The translations under genes were made by a program, and so were the position numbers. Below the pieces are notes generated by a model, which worked only from the letters and a program-made list of their open reading frames with translations, was not told the origin of the DNA and did not search any database. Positions 34,659 to 44,063 of a stretch of 64,000 bases of DNA are shown piece after piece. Location: the NCBI RefSeq assembly GCF_040438645.1, contig NZ_CP159253.1, positions 2,232,001 through 2,296,000 of the forward strand, in the 5' to 3' direction. How positions within the stretch are numbered: the first letter of the stretch is position 1; every line of letters begins with the position of its first letter. The stretch comes from Mesorhizobium sp. WSM2240. Its GTDB lineage: Bacteria > Pseudomonadota > Alphaproteobacteria > Rhizobiales > Rhizobiaceae.

Positions 34659-35110
34659 AGCCGATCCAGCACGCCTTGCAGGATGAAGGCGGCCGCCGCC
34701 GAATCGATCTTCGTCTTCCGCTTGGCACGCGACATGTCCATTTCGATCAACGTGCGTTCGGCCGCGACCGTCGACAGCCTCTCATCCCAGAAGGCGAAGG
34801 GCAGGTCGGTCACCCTTGCGATGTTGCGAACGAAGGCACGCGACGCCTGAGCGCGGGGTCCTTCGCTGCCGTCCATGTTGACCGGCAGGCCGATCACGAC
34901 CGCGCCGGCGTTTTCCTGCTTCAGAAGGTCGAGCAGGGCCGCGGCGTCGAGCGAGAATTTTTTGCGGACGATGACTGAGCGCGGATGCGCGAAGGAAAGG
35001 CCCCGGTCCGATACCGCCACGCCGATGGTCTTGTCGCCGAGGTCGAGCCCGGCCAGCGTCTTGCCGCCGGCGAGGTGGGCGGGTAGTTCCTCGATCGTCG
35101 AGATGCTCAA
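34625..35110 (-). CDS. ruvX: Putative pre-16S rRNA nuclease / Holliday resolvase-like YqgF
   Basis: A 161-residue RNase H-fold nuclease of the YqgF/RuvX family, involved in 16S rRNA 5'-end maturation in E. coli. The core opens with [17 protein letters not shown] (first catalytic Asp). It continues with [16 protein letters not shown] and [15 protein letters not shown], and ends with [16 protein letters not shown] carrying the last acidic residue. The likely start is the TTG at 35110, with AGGAAAG upstream; an in-frame ATG at 35212 would add basic, unrelated residues. Its 3' end overlaps the neighbouring membrane gene. Confidence 0.9.
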   Translation of the reverse strand: MSISTIEELPAHLAGGKTLAGLDLGDKTIGVAVSDRGLSFAHPRSVIVRKKFSLDAAALLDLLKQENAGAVVIGLPVNMDGSEGPRAQASRAFVRNIARVTDLPFAFWDERLSTVAAERTLIEMDMSRAKRKTKIDSAAAAFILQGVLDRLHALGEEITPR

Positions 35111-35188
35111 GGCGCTTTGGCTTTCCTTTGACTTGGACCGCCTGCGTTCTATCCTTTCGGCGAGGAAAAATCGAGGAGACGCCCTGCC

Positions 35189-35896
35189 ATGAAACTCACC
35201 TGGTTCGGACATTCGGCCTTTCGCGTGGAGGCGGGCAGCGCCAAGATCCTGATTGATCCCTTCCTTACCGAGAATCCCTCATGGAAAAAGCCGTGGCTAG
35301 GTCCCGCCGAAGGCATCACCCATGTCCTGCTCACGCATGGCCATAGCGACCATATCGGCGACGCCGCGGAGATCCTGAAGGCGACCGGCGCAATGCTCGT
35401 CGCCAATTTCGAGGTCTGTATGTTTCTGGTCGGCCAGGGAGTCAGCGGCGACAGGATAAATCCGGGCAATCTCGGCGGCACGGTCGATTGCGGCGGCTTC
35501 ACCACCACATTCGTCCAGGCTCTGCATTCCTCGTCATTTCCGGGCGAGGGCGGCCAGAACACCTATCTCGGCAACCCCGGCGGCCTCGTCCTGCATTTCC
35601 CGGACGAGCGCACGCTCTACCATATGGGCGATACAGATATCTTTTCCGATATGGCGCTGATCAACGAGCTGCACGACCCGAAGATCGGTATCGTGCCGAT
35701 CGGCGACCGCTTCACCATGGGCGGCGCGGTGGCGGCGCTGGCCTGCCGCCGCTTCTTCAAGTTCGAGACCGTGATTCCCTGCCACTACGCCTCCTTCGGC
35801 ATCATCGACCAGACCGCCGAAAAATTCACGGCCGGCATGGAAGGCTCGGGCGTGGAGGTCGTTCTGCCGAAGGTGGGCGAGGCGAGGGACGTTTAG
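35189..35896 (+). CDS. UPF0173 metallo-beta-lactamase fold hydrolase
   Basis: A 235-residue cytosolic metal-dependent hydrolase of the UPF0173 (YtkL-type) family. [12 protein letters not shown] opens the fold and [12 protein letters not shown] (about residues 47-58) is the dinuclear metal motif. [12 protein letters not shown] and [12 protein letters not shown] supply the further Asp and His ligands. The substrate is unknown. The ATG at 35189 follows GAGGAG. It lies 78 bases from the divergent ruvX start and 94 bases before gatC. Confidence 0.93.
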   Translation: MKLTWFGHSAFRVEAGSAKILIDPFLTENPSWKKPWLGPAEGITHVLLTHGHSDHIGDAAEILKATGAMLVANFEVCMFLVGQGVSGDRINPGNLGGTVDCGGFTTTFVQALHSSSFPGEGGQNTYLGNPGGLVLHFPDERTLYHMGDTDIFSDMALINELHDPKIGIVPIGDRFTMGGAVAALACRRFFKFETVIPCHYASFGIIDQTAEKFTAGMEGSGVEVVLPKVGEARDV

Positions 35897-35990
35897 CCCG
35901 GAACGGGACTGAACCGGACATCAATGTTGCGCACCGCGCGCCGCGCCGGTATAGCGCGGGCGACCGATCCCCTTTCTTGCCGAGGCACGA

Positions 35991-36278
35991 ATGTCCGTTG
36001 ATCTTCAGACAGTGAAGCGCGTTGCGCATCTCGCCCGCATTGCCGTGACCGAGGAAGATGCCGAGCGGATGACCGGTGAACTCAATGCCATATTGGGGTT
36101 CGTCGAGCAGTTGAACGAGGTCGACGTGACTGGCGTGGAGCCAATGACCTCGGTCACTCCGATGGAGATGAAGAAGCGCGCGGACGTTGTCACCGATGGC
36201 GGCAAGGCCGGCGACATCGTCGCCAACGCCCCTGCTACCGACGAGAATTTTTTCCTTGTGCCGAAGGTCGTGGAGTAG
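35991..36278 (+). CDS. gatC: Asp-tRNA(Asn)/Glu-tRNA(Gln) amidotransferase subunit C
   Basis: A 95-residue subunit that stabilises GatA and GatB in the amidotransferase that makes Gln-tRNA(Gln) and Asn-tRNA(Asn). [20 protein letters not shown] and the C-terminal [12 protein letters not shown] are family signatures. It is followed three bases later by a GNAT gene and then by gatA. gatB is not in the window. The organism therefore probably lacks a direct GlnRS and/or AsnRS route. Confidence 0.95.
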   Translation: MSVDLQTVKRVAHLARIAVTEEDAERMTGELNAILGFVEQLNEVDVTGVEPMTSVTPMEMKKRADVVTDGGKAGDIVANAPATDENFFLVPKVVE

Positions 36279-36281
36279 CGC

Positions 36282-36743
36282 ATGGCCATCGAGATCGCGC
36301 CCGAAAGCCCGCTGCAGGACGAAGTGCGCGTGCTGATCGCCGAACTGAATGCGACCCTGCTCGATCTGACGCCGCCGGAATTCTGCTTCCACATGACAGC
36401 CGAGCAGATGGCCGGCCCGGACACTACCGTCTTTGTCGCTCGTGAGAACGGCCAGGCCGTGGCCTGCGGGGCGTTGAAGCGTCATGAGGGCGGCATTGGC
36501 GAGGTCAAGCGCATGTATACGAGGCCGTCGCATCGAGGACGAAAGATCGGCGCTGAGATCGTCGCGCGGGTGGAGAACATTGCCAGAAGCGAGGGCATCC
36601 AACGGCTTGTGCTCGAAACCGGAGATCGGCATCCGGCCGCTTGGACGGTTTACGAGCGCGCCGGCTTCAAGCGCTGCGGCCCGGTGCTCGACTATCCGGA
36701 TTCGCAATGGTCGGTGTTTTACGAAAAGAAAATTGCGGGCTGA
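36282..36743 (+). CDS. GNAT family N-acetyltransferase
   Basis: A 153-residue acyl-CoA-dependent acetyltransferase. The acetyl-CoA loop reads [20 protein letters not shown] (about residues 70-89), and the C-terminal [17 protein letters not shown] is typical. The acceptor is unknown. It is placed between gatC and gatA with spacings of 3 and 13 bases, so it is surely co-transcribed with the amidotransferase genes. A role tied to aminoacyl-tRNA or to amino acids is possible but not shown. Confidence 0.9.
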   Translation: MAIEIAPESPLQDEVRVLIAELNATLLDLTPPEFCFHMTAEQMAGPDTTVFVARENGQAVACGALKRHEGGIGEVKRMYTRPSHRGRKIGAEIVARVENIARSEGIQRLVLETGDRHPAAWTVYERAGFKRCGPVLDYPDSQWSVFYEKKIAG

Positions 36744-36756
36744 ACGGATTTTTTTT

Positions 36757-38238
36757 ATGACCGACCTGACCAGACTGACAATCGCCGAAGCGCGCCAGAA
36801 GCTGCGCGGCAAGGAAATCTCGGCTTCCGAGCTGACCGAAGCCTATCTCGGCGCGATCGACGCCGCCAATCCGGCCTTCAACGCCTATGTCGCAGTCACC
36901 CACGACAAAGCGCGGGAGATGGCGAGGGCCTCCGACGAAAAGCTTGGCCGGGGCGAGGGAGGGGCGCTCGAAGGCATTCCGCTCGGCATCAAGGACCTGT
37001 TCGGCACGGAAGGCGTGCATACGCAAGCCTGCAGCCATGTGCTGGACGGCTTCAAGCCACGCTGTGAATCGACCGTCACCGCGAACCTTTGGGCTGACGG
37101 CGCTGTCATGCTGGGCAAACTCAATATGGACGAGTTCGCCATGGGCTCCTCCAACGAGACCTCCTACTACGGACCGGTGAAGAACCCTTGGCGCGCCAAG
37201 GGCTCGAACAAGGATCTCGTACCTGGCGGCTCGTCGGGCGGCTCGGCGACGGCCGTGTCCGCATGGCTGTGCGCCGGCGCCACTGCGACCGACACCGGCG
37301 GCTCGATCCGCCAACCGGCGGCTTTCACCGGCACCGTTGGTATCAAGCCGACTTACGGCCGCGTCTCGCGCTGGGGCGTCGTCGCTTTCGCCTCCTCGCT
37401 CGATCAGGCGGGCCCGATCGCGCGCGACGTTCGCGACGCCGCCATCATGCTGAAATCCATGGCTTCCGCCGATCCGAGGGATACCACGTCGGCCGACCTG
37501 CCGGTGCCCGACTATGAAGCCGCAATCGGCCGCCCGATAAGAGGCATGAAGGTCGGCATTCCCAAAGAATACCGCGTCGACGGCATGCCGGAGGAGATCG
37601 AGGCGCTCTGGCAGAAGGGCATTGCCTGGCTGAAGGACGCCGGCGCGGAGATCATCGATATTTCTTTGCCGCATACCAAATACGCGCTGCCGGCCTACTA
37701 TATCGTCGCGCCGGCCGAGGCCTCGTCCAACCTCGCGCGCTATGACGGCGTCCGCTACGGGCTGCGTGTGCCCGGCAAGGACATCACGGACATGTACGAG
37801 CAAACCCGCGCCGCCGGTTTCGGCCGCGAGGTCAAGCGCCGCATCATGATCGGCACCTATGTGCTTTCAGCGGGTTACTACGACGCGTATTATTTGCAGG
37901 CGCAGAAGGTCCGCACGTTGATCAAGCGCGACTTCGAAAACGTCTTCGCCGCCGGCGTCGACGTCATCCTGACGCCGGCGACCCCGTCGGCCGCCTTCGG
38001 CATCGCCGACCAGGACATGAATGCCGACCCGGTTAAGATGTACCTGAACGACATCTTCACCGTGACCGTGAACATGGCCGGGCTACCGGGCATCGCCGTG
38101 CCCGCAGGGCTTGACGCACGTGGCCTGCCGCTCGGATTGCAACTGATCGGCCGGCCCTTCGATGAGGAAACGCTGTTCCAGACCGCGCATATTGTCGAGC
38201 AGGCGGCGGGGCGGTTCGAACCGGAAAAGTGGTGGTAG
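36757..38238 (+). CDS. gatA: Asp-tRNA(Asn)/Glu-tRNA(Gln) amidotransferase subunit A
   Basis: A 493-residue glutaminase subunit of the amidase-signature family. It releases ammonia for GatB. The Ser-cisSer-Lys triad is set in [11 protein letters not shown] (Lys near residue 79) and [15 protein letters not shown], with [10 protein letters not shown] supplying the nucleophile loop. The ATG at 36757 is preceded by a T-run rather than a clear ribosome site, although GAACGG lies a little further upstream. It forms an operon with gatC and the GNAT gene. Confidence 0.96.
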   Translation: MTDLTRLTIAEARQKLRGKEISASELTEAYLGAIDAANPAFNAYVAVTHDKAREMARASDEKLGRGEGGALEGIPLGIKDLFGTEGVHTQACSHVLDGFKPRCESTVTANLWADGAVMLGKLNMDEFAMGSSNETSYYGPVKNPWRAKGSNKDLVPGGSSGGSATAVSAWLCAGATATDTGGSIRQPAAFTGTVGIKPTYGRVSRWGVVAFASSLDQAGPIARDVRDAAIMLKSMASADPRDTTSADLPVPDYEAAIGRPIRGMKVGIPKEYRVDGMPEEIEALWQKGIAWLKDAGAEIIDISLPHTKYALPAYYIVAPAEASSNLARYDGVRYGLRVPGKDITDMYEQTRAAGFGREVKRRIMIGTYVLSAGYYDAYYLQAQKVRTLIKRDFENVFAAGVDVILTPATPSAAFGIADQDMNADPVKMYLNDIFTVTVNMAGLPGIAVPAGLDARGLPLGLQLIGRPFDEETLFQTAHIVEQAAGRFEPEKWW

Positions 38239-38270
38239 AAATCGCCCGCCGCCATCAGTGAGGTGACGGG

Positions 38271-39068
38271 ATGTTCTTCTACCTCTCGAAGATATTCGGC
38301 TTCTTTATTCAGCCGCTGAATTTTTCAATCCTGCTGCTTGCGGCGGGCCTGCTCGCCATCCTCCTGGGCTGGAGGCGCACCGGTTTGATACTGGACGTGG
38401 CGGCCGTCCTGATTCTTGTCCTGTCGGTCTGGACGTCATTCGGCGCCGTTTTGCTCAATCCGCTCGAGGAGCGTTTTGCCCGGCCGGCCAACTTGCCCGT
38501 AGCAGTTGACGGCGTCGTCGTCCTGGGCGGCGGCTTCGAAGGCGCGGTCAACCTGGCGCGCGGCGGCTATGAGATGAACAGCGGTGGCGACCGCTTTGTC
38601 GAGGCAGCCATTCTTGCCCGCCGCTATCCCGGCGCAAAAATCGTCGTCACAGGTGGCACCGGCGCGCTGATTCTAGAGGGCGAGGGCGACGCAGATACCG
38701 CGCCACGGCTGTTGACGGCGCTCGGCGTCGCGCCCGAGCGCTTGATCCTCGAGAAGAGGTCGCGCAACACCCACGAAAACGCGGTGTTCACGAAAGAACT
38801 GGTGACGCCGCAGCCGGGCGAGACCTGGCTACTGGTCACCTCGGCCTTCCACATGCCGCGTTCAATGGCGCTGTTCGGAAAGTCGGGTTTCGAGGTGCTG
38901 CCCTGGCCGGTGGACTATCGCACGTCGGGCAAGGAAGGGTTCGGCGTGTTTCGCGACAACGCGGCCGATGCGCTCCAGAACACCACGGTCGCTATCCGCG
39001 AATGGGTAGGTCTTCTGGCTTACTGGTTGTCCGGCCGGATCGACGGGCCATTCCCCGGACCGGCCTGA
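38271..39068 (+). CDS. YdcF/SanA/ElyC family (DUF218) membrane protein
   Basis: A 265-residue protein. Two N-terminal transmembrane helices (about residues 18-34 and 41-64) are followed by a periplasmic DUF218 domain. That domain has VDGVVVLGGGFEG, KIVVTGGTGAL, RSRNTHENAVFTKELV and SAFHMPRSMALF. Relatives such as ElyC and SanA affect envelope and peptidoglycan precursor homeostasis. It lies 32 bases after gatA and may be read through from it. Its end overlaps the convergent DUF599 gene by 49 bases. Confidence 0.9.
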   Translation: MFFYLSKIFGFFIQPLNFSILLLAAGLLAILLGWRRTGLILDVAAVLILVLSVWTSFGAVLLNPLEERFARPANLPVAVDGVVVLGGGFEGAVNLARGGYEMNSGGDRFVEAAILARRYPGAKIVVTGGTGALILEGEGDADTAPRLLTALGVAPERLILEKRSRNTHENAVFTKELVTPQPGETWLLVTSAFHMPRSMALFGKSGFEVLPWPVDYRTSGKEGFGVFRDNAADALQNTTVAIREWVGLLAYWLSGRIDGPFPGPA

Positions 39069-39769
39069 ACGCTCTCGTCAACCACTGCTAGCCTTGCCGC
39101 CGAAAAGAACTGCCGGCGCAAGAGCACGGCAAAGAGAAGCGTCGTCGTCAAAGCGAACGCCTCAGGGCCGACGAACCAGCCGAGATAGCCGAGCGAAAAG
39201 AAGACCCCGCGCAAGCCGGCGTTGAAATGCCGGCCAGCCAGAACGTTCATCCGCGTTGCCCGGCCTATCGCCACCTCCATGGCGGCGAGATCAGCCGCGC
39301 CCTCCTTGTGCATCGGCACCGCGCCGACCAGGATTGAGCAATAATTGAACAGCCGGTACGACCAGCCAAATTTGAAGAAGGCATAGGCCAACAGCGCCAT
39401 CAGCCCGAGCACCTTGATCTCGAATACCTGACGCGGCGGCGCATCCGCCAGCGGCAGGTCCGAGAGCACCGACAGCACATCGTTTGACGCGCCAAGCAGG
39501 GCGAAGCAGCCGCCAAGCGCCAGCAGCGAACTGGACGCGAAGAAGGCGGTACCCTGCTGCAGCCCGACCATGATGCTGGTGTCGATCATGCGCAGTTCGC
39601 GTTGCGCCATCGTGCGCATCCAGGCTTCGCGCTGCGCGTTCATGGCGGTCGTCAGCGACATCCGGCCGACCAGCTTGCCATTGGCGGCGAGGCCATGCAC
39701 CAGCCAGACCGCCAGGAAGTACGCCAGCGCCGCAAAGTCGGCGCCTGTCAGGAACAGAGAATCGCCCAT
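39020..39769 (-). CDS. DUF599 family membrane protein
   Basis: A 249-residue protein with about four to five helices. The DUF599 features are visible: an N-terminal helix (FAALAYFLAVWLVHGLAA), the motif AWMRTMAQRELRMIDTSIMV (about residues 49-68), and FKFGWSYRLFNYCSILVGAVP. The function is unknown. The C-terminal 16 residues are encoded opposite the end of the YdcF-like gene. A 293-base gap lies on its 5' side, with a perfect palindrome. Confidence 0.88.
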   Translation of the reverse strand: MGDSLFLTGADFAALAYFLAVWLVHGLAANGKLVGRMSLTTAMNAQREAWMRTMAQRELRMIDTSIMVGLQQGTAFFASSSLLALGGCFALLGASNDVLSVLSDLPLADAPPRQVFEIKVLGLMALLAYAFFKFGWSYRLFNYCSILVGAVPMHKEGAADLAAMEVAIGRATRMNVLAGRHFNAGLRGVFFSLGYLGWFVGPEAFALTTTLLFAVLLRRQFFSAARLAVVDESVQAGPGNGPSIRPDNQ

Positions 39770-39911
39770 GGCGAATCCCTAGCACGAACGGTCCTCAAAA
39801 TCCGCTTAGCCATGCCGTCCGCCGGGTCGCAATCCGGCCACAGGCGTTGCCAATGCGTTTACGCCAAATTGCACCTAAGCCTCTGATTTGATTAAAATGC
39901 CTAGCATGACT

Positions 39912-39926
39912 GCATGGCTGCCATGC
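39912..39926. promoter_or_regulatory. Perfect palindrome between DUF599 and the 42-residue gene
   Basis: GCATGGC-T-GCCATGC is an exact 15-base palindrome in the gap between two divergent genes. It is about 32 bases upstream of the predicted -35 box of the small gene. It may be an operator; no regulator is identified. Confidence 0.35.
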
Positions 39927-39957
39927 GGAATCTGCCCTGCTTTCGCCATTTTTCCCG

Positions 39958-39986
39958 TTGCGAAACGCCCGGTGAAGGCTTATTTA
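39958..39986 (+). promoter_or_regulatory. Predicted promoter of the 42-residue membrane peptide gene
   Basis: TTGCGA (39958-39963) and TATTTA (39981-39986) with a 17-base spacer, about 75 bases before the small gene's ATG. Confidence 0.4.
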
Positions 39987-40062
39987 CACCCTCCAGAAAT
40001 GGGGCCGGGAACAAGACGGTGAAAACGCCGCATCCCCGGGGGCGATAGTAAACAGGAAAATC

Positions 40063-40191
40063 ATGGACGATGGCATTCAGAAGTCCTGCTGGGGCGTAAC
40101 CGCCAAAGCAGTTGTCGGGTTTGCAGGTATACTTCTCCTGGCTTGGCTCATCGGCGGTCCGGAAACTGCGGCGGTCCTGGCAGCAAGCTGA
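40063..40191 (+). CDS. 42-residue single-pass membrane peptide
   Basis: This short gene starts with ATG after a good ribosome site (CAGGAAAAT) and encodes a 42-residue peptide. The N terminus MDDGIQKSCWG is polar and has one Cys. A single hydrophobic helix follows (about residues 12-32, AKAVVGFAGILLLAWLIGG), then a short Ala-rich tail. A strong terminator 22 bases after the stop and a promoter-like element upstream suggest an independent transcript. The family is unknown to me. It is a real gene only if conserved, but the signals on both sides are convincing. Confidence 0.65.
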   Translation: MDDGIQKSCWGVTAKAVVGFAGILLLAWLIGGPETAAVLAAS

Positions 40192-40213
40192 TCCCGGCAT
40201 CGACGGAATTTGC

Positions 40214-40249
40214 AAAAGACGCGGGGCCCGGTCCCGCGTCTTTTTCTTT
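40214..40249 (+). terminator. Strong Rho-independent terminator
   Basis: AAAAGACGCGGG (40214-40225) pairs perfectly with CCCGCGTCTTTT (40233-40244) around a 7-base loop, followed by TCTTT. It ends the 42-residue gene's transcript before sdaA. Confidence 0.85.
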
Positions 40250-40378
40250 GGCCGGAGCACGGGCCGCGTCGTAGGTGGAGCAGACGGGGTCGGCTGTCGG
40301 GAAGCCCAGCCGCTCGAAACAGCGGAAACATCACAATAAATGCGATACGCTGAGTAAATCGCTGCAGGAGCGCCAAGC

Positions 40379-41779
40379 TTGTTCCTTTCGGTATTCGACC
40401 TGTTCAAGATCGGCATCGGCCCGTCGAGTTCGCATACGATGGGGCCGATGACGGCCGCCGCACGCTTTCTGTCCGAAATCCTCGGTGATGATTGGCCCCG
40501 GCCGGCAGGCGCGAAGGTCGACCGCATCGCCGTCAGCCTGCACGGCTCGCTCGCCTATACCGGCATCGGCCACGGTACGGACCGGGCGGTGATTCTCGGG
40601 CTAGCCGGCGAGACCCCGGAGACGGTCGATCCTGACGTCGCTGACGGCATCGTCGACAAGATCAAGGCCGAGCGCCGGATCTCGCCGCCCGGGCACCCGT
40701 CCTACCGCTTCGATCCTGCCTCCGACCTTGTGCTCGACAAGAAGACACCGCTGCCCGGTCACGCCAACGGCATGGCGTTCTATGCCTATGATGCTGACGA
40801 CCGCCTGCTCCTTAAGCGCATCTATTATTCGATCGGCGGCGGTTTCGTCGTGGCCGAGGAAGAGTTGCAGCGCATGAAGACGCGCGCGACGGCCCCCGCC
40901 GGCGCAAAAGTGCCGTACCCGTTCAGGAATGCGGTCGAAATGCTGGACATGGCAAGACGCAGCGGTTTGTCGATTGCCGAGATGAAGCGCGCCAACGAGG
41001 AAGTCCACCTGCCGCGCGAAAAGCTGGATGAGGGGCTCGACCGCATCTGGGAGGCGATGCGCGGCTGCATCGAGCGCGGCCTGTCGCAGGACGGCATCAT
41101 GCCCGGCGGCCTGAAGGTTCGCCGCCGCGCGCGAATGCTGCACGACAAGCTCCAGGAGCAGTGGAGCCAGAACCGGCCCAATCCGCTGCTGGCAAACGAC
41201 TGGCTGTCCATCTACGCCATGGCCGTCAACGAGGAGAATGCCGCCGGCGGCCGCGTCGTCACCGCGCCAACCAACGGCGCCGCCGGGGTGGTGCCGGCCG
41301 TCATGCGCTATTGGCTGCATTTCCATCCCGAGGCCGACCAGGCCAGCATACGCGACTTCCTTCTGACCGCCGCGGCAGTCGGCGGCATCATCAAGACCAA
41401 CGCCTCGATCTCGGGTGCCGAGGTCGGCTGCCAGGGCGAAGTCGGTTCGGCCTCGGCGATGGCGGCGGCCGGGCTCTGTGCGGTCATGGGCGGCTCGCCC
41501 GAGCAGGTCGAGAATGCCGCCGAGATCGCGCTGGAGCATCATCTCGGCATGACCTGCGACCCGGTCGGCGGGCTTGTGCAAGTCCCCTGCATCGAGCGCA
41601 ATGCGCTCGGTGCGGTCAAGGCGGTCACCGCCGCCTCGCTTGCCATCAAGGGCGACGGCACGCACTTTGTGCCGCTCGACGCCGCGATCGAAACCATGCG
41701 CCAGACCGGCATGGACATGAACGAGCGCTACAAGGAAACCAGCCTCGGCGGCCTGGCCGTGAATGTGGTGGAGTGCTGA
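40379..41779 (+). CDS. sdaA: L-serine ammonia-lyase (iron-sulfur, single chain)
   Basis: A 466-residue enzyme that converts L-serine to pyruvate and ammonia using a [4Fe-4S] cluster. The N-terminal beta domain opens with [19 protein letters not shown] (about residues 6-24). The catalytic domain holds [32 protein letters not shown] and [19 protein letters not shown], which supply the three cluster cysteines. The start is a TTG at 40379 with GGAG eight bases upstream. It ends four bases from the convergent dodecin gene. Confidence 0.95.
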   Translation: MFLSVFDLFKIGIGPSSSHTMGPMTAAARFLSEILGDDWPRPAGAKVDRIAVSLHGSLAYTGIGHGTDRAVILGLAGETPETVDPDVADGIVDKIKAERRISPPGHPSYRFDPASDLVLDKKTPLPGHANGMAFYAYDADDRLLLKRIYYSIGGGFVVAEEELQRMKTRATAPAGAKVPYPFRNAVEMLDMARRSGLSIAEMKRANEEVHLPREKLDEGLDRIWEAMRGCIERGLSQDGIMPGGLKVRRRARMLHDKLQEQWSQNRPNPLLANDWLSIYAMAVNEENAAGGRVVTAPTNGAAGVVPAVMRYWLHFHPEADQASIRDFLLTAAAVGGIIKTNASISGAEVGCQGEVGSASAMAAAGLCAVMGGSPEQVENAAEIALEHHLGMTCDPVGGLVQVPCIERNALGAVKAVTAASLAIKGDGTHFVPLDAAIETMRQTGMDMNERYKETSLGGLAVNVVEC

Positions 41780-41783
41780 GGCA

Positions 41784-41987
41784 TTAAGCGTCGTCGAGCA
41801 CGAAGGTAACCTTCATATCGACGCGGTATTCGGAGACCTTGCCGCCATCCACCTTGGCGACTATCTCCTTGACCCAGACCTGCTTGACGTTTTTCAGCGT
41901 TGCGGTTGCCCGGTCGATGCCATGGGCGATGGCCCCTTCGATAGTCGAGCCGGATGCGGTGATCTCTGTGTTTTTTGCTACTGACAT
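41784..41987 (-). CDS. Dodecin
   Basis: A 67-residue dodecameric flavin-binding protein that stores or buffers riboflavin and FMN. The family features are visible: GSTIEGAIAHGIDRATATLK, then VWVKEIVAKVDGGKVSEYRV containing the flavin-stacking Trp (about residue 38), and VTFVLDD at the end. A perfect ribosome site (AGGAGGA) precedes the ATG. It is convergent with sdaA and divergent from the DUF1489 gene. Confidence 0.95.
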   Translation of the reverse strand: MSVAKNTEITASGSTIEGAIAHGIDRATATLKNVKQVWVKEIVAKVDGGKVSEYRVDMKVTFVLDDA

Positions 41988-42087
41988 GGAATCCTCCTGT
42001 TTGCCTGCGCACTCCGCCGTGCGCAAACATGTGGACCCAACGCACCCAGGTCTTTTTCGTTTCCAATTTGCGGCGTAGTAACGCTCA

Positions 42088-42525
42088 ATGGCCCTGAACC
42101 TGATAAAACTCTGCGTCGGCTGTGACAGCGTCGAGGATCTGGAAGAGTGGATCGCCTTCCGGCTAGACGAGCGCCGCCGCGCCGGCGAACCCGTCGAGCA
42201 ATTCCATACGACGCGCATGATGCCGACGCGGGGCAGCGAACTTCTGCAGGGTGGCTCGCTCTACTGGGTCATCAAGGCGCAGGTCCAATGCCGCCAAAGG
42301 CTGCTTGAAATCCGGCCGTTCGTCGATTCGGAAGGCATTTCCCGTTGCCATCTGGTCCTCGATCCCACGGTCGTGCGGACAGAATGGCAGCCGCGCCGGG
42401 CTTTCCAAGGCTGGCGCTATCTGAAACAGGCCGACGCTCCTGCCGATATGGGAGCCTCGCACGCCGAGCTGATGGCAATGCCACCCAAGCTGCGCCGCGA
42501 ACTGGCCGAACTCGGCCTGCTTTAG
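42088..42525 (+). CDS. DUF1489 family protein
   Basis: A 145-residue cytosolic protein restricted to alphaproteobacteria. NLIKLCVGCDSVEDLEEW opens it, with FHTTRMMPTRGSELLQGGSL and RTEWQPRRAFQGWRYL as further conserved blocks. The function is unknown. It is upstream of the VWA/J-protein pair on the same strand with a 76-base gap. Confidence 0.92.
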   Translation: MALNLIKLCVGCDSVEDLEEWIAFRLDERRRAGEPVEQFHTTRMMPTRGSELLQGGSLYWVIKAQVQCRQRLLEIRPFVDSEGISRCHLVLDPTVVRTEWQPRRAFQGWRYLKQADAPADMGASHAELMAMPPKLRRELAELGLL

Positions 42526-42601
42526 AGGCCGCAGCGCCTCCCGGCACTGCCATCATGCTCCGGGCTTGCAAGCAGGCCGGGTTCGCCACATCTTGATGTG
42601 C

Positions 42602-43327
42602 ATGAGCGACAAGAAAACGCCAGCCAGGATCGACGATCCCGCGCCGCGCTCGGCGTCGGGAGACATAGAAGCGTTCGTCCGCCAGGCGCGAGCCATCGGC
42701 GCCGTTGCGGGAAAAGGGCAGGGCCGCCTCGTGCTTGCGCTCGACGCCACGATGAGCCGGCAACCGACCTGGGATCTCGCCTGCTCGTTGCAGGCCGAGA
42801 TGTTCGATGCGGTCGGCATGACCGGGGGGCTCAAGGTGCAGCTGATCTATTTCCGCGGCCTCGACGAATGCCGCGCTTCGGGTTTCGTGACCGATACAGC
42901 CGGACTGAAGCGCCTGATGAGCAGTATCGACTGCCGCGGCGGACATACCCAGATCGGCAAGGTGCTGTCGCACGCGCTGAAGGAAACCGCGCGCGAGAAG
43001 GTCAATGCACTCGTCTATATAGGCGACGCGATGGAGGAGAAGATCGACGATCTTTCGGTCCAGGCCGGCAATCTCGGCCTGCTCGGCGTACCGGTCTTCG
43101 TCTTCCAAGAAGGCCGCGACCCAGTCGCCGAAGCCGCCTTCAAGGAGATCGCCCGTCTGTCGAAAGGCGCATGGTTCCGTTTCGACCGCAACGCCGCCGC
43201 GACACTGGCGAAACTGCTTTCCGCGGTAGCCGTATTCGCCACCGGCGGGCTCAAGGCGCTCGAGGCGCGCGGGCGGCCCGAGGACCGCCTGATGATCGAG
43301 CATTTGCAGGGCAGCAGGCCGCAATGA
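42602..43327 (+). CDS. VWA domain protein
   Basis: A 241-residue soluble protein with a von Willebrand factor A fold. The MIDAS residues look intact: LALDATMSRQ (D48, T50, S52), the Thr of GGHTQIG, and the Asp of VYIGDAMEE. It should bind a divalent ion and a protein ligand. No signal peptide. The start could be the ATG at 42602 or one two codons earlier; neither has a strong ribosome site. Its stop overlaps the start of the membrane J-protein (ATGA), implying a shared function. Confidence 0.82.
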   Translation: MSDKKTPARIDDPAPRSASGDIEAFVRQARAIGAVAGKGQGRLVLALDATMSRQPTWDLACSLQAEMFDAVGMTGGLKVQLIYFRGLDECRASGFVTDTAGLKRLMSSIDCRGGHTQIGKVLSHALKETAREKVNALVYIGDAMEEKIDDLSVQAGNLGLLGVPVFVFQEGRDPVAEAAFKEIARLSKGAWFRFDRNAAATLAKLLSAVAVFATGGLKALEARGRPEDRLMIEHLQGSRPQ

Positions 43328-44019
43328 GCATTTTTCTCGGCATAGTGACCGCTTTGCTGGTTCTGACACTGATCGTCGCCGCGTTTCTGCGGCTCGATCC
43401 GGCCTCGCTCGCCAGAACGCTGCGCAATGCCGGACCGGTGGTGCTCGCTATTCTCGGCGCGGCGGCGCTGCTCAGCGGCCGGGCCGGCATAGGCGGAATG
43501 ATGCTTTCAGGGGCGCTCGCCTGGTTCATGTCGAACCGGATGCGGAGCGGGCGCAAGAAGACGCCGGGCAAGCGCTCTACGGTGCGTACGGCGGCGCTCG
43601 AGATGGAACTCGATCACGACAGCGGTGCGCTCGAGGGGGTGGTTCTGGCCGGGCGTTATGAGGCCCGGATGCTCGGCGAGATGGCTTTGAACGAATTGAA
43701 ACAGCTTTACGCCGAACTCCCAGGCGATCCGGAAAGCCGGCAATTGCTAGAGACGTATCTTGACAGCCGGTTTCCCGTCTGGCGCGAAGACCCGGATACG
43801 CATGATGGCGAAGGGCTGGGTGTTCCGCCAGGTACGGGCGCCATGACTAAGCAGGAGGCCTACAAGATCCTTGGTCTTGAAGCGGGGGCCACCGCGGCGG
43901 ATATCCGCAAGGCGCATCGCCGCCTGATGCAGCGCCTGCACCCCGACCTCGGCGGAACGTCTTTCCTGGCGGCGCGGATCAACGAAGCCAAGGACGTCTT
44001 GCTCACCAATCACCACTAG
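43324..44019 (+). CDS. Membrane-anchored J-domain protein, Tim14/Pam18-like
   Basis: A 231-residue protein. It has two N-terminal transmembrane segments (about residues 3-22 and 37-51), a further hydrophobic stretch at about 56-69, a linker, and a C-terminal J domain (about 173-231). The Hsp70-activating HPD is at residues 206-208 in RLMQRLHPDLGG. The surrounding KAHRRLM, LAARINEAKDVLL and terminal position closely recall mitochondrial Tim14/Pam18, the J protein of the import motor. It should recruit DnaK to the inner membrane. The ATG overlaps the VWA gene stop by four bases. Confidence 0.88.
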   Translation: MSIFLGIVTALLVLTLIVAAFLRLDPASLARTLRNAGPVVLAILGAAALLSGRAGIGGMMLSGALAWFMSNRMRSGRKKTPGKRSTVRTAALEMELDHDSGALEGVVLAGRYEARMLGEMALNELKQLYAELPGDPESRQLLETYLDSRFPVWREDPDTHDGEGLGVPPGTGAMTKQEAYKILGLEAGATAADIRKAHRRLMQRLHPDLGGTSFLAARINEAKDVLLTNHH

Positions 44020-44063
44020 TCTCCTTCGACACGATACTTTCCGGGAGATTCCTGTTGCGCCGC

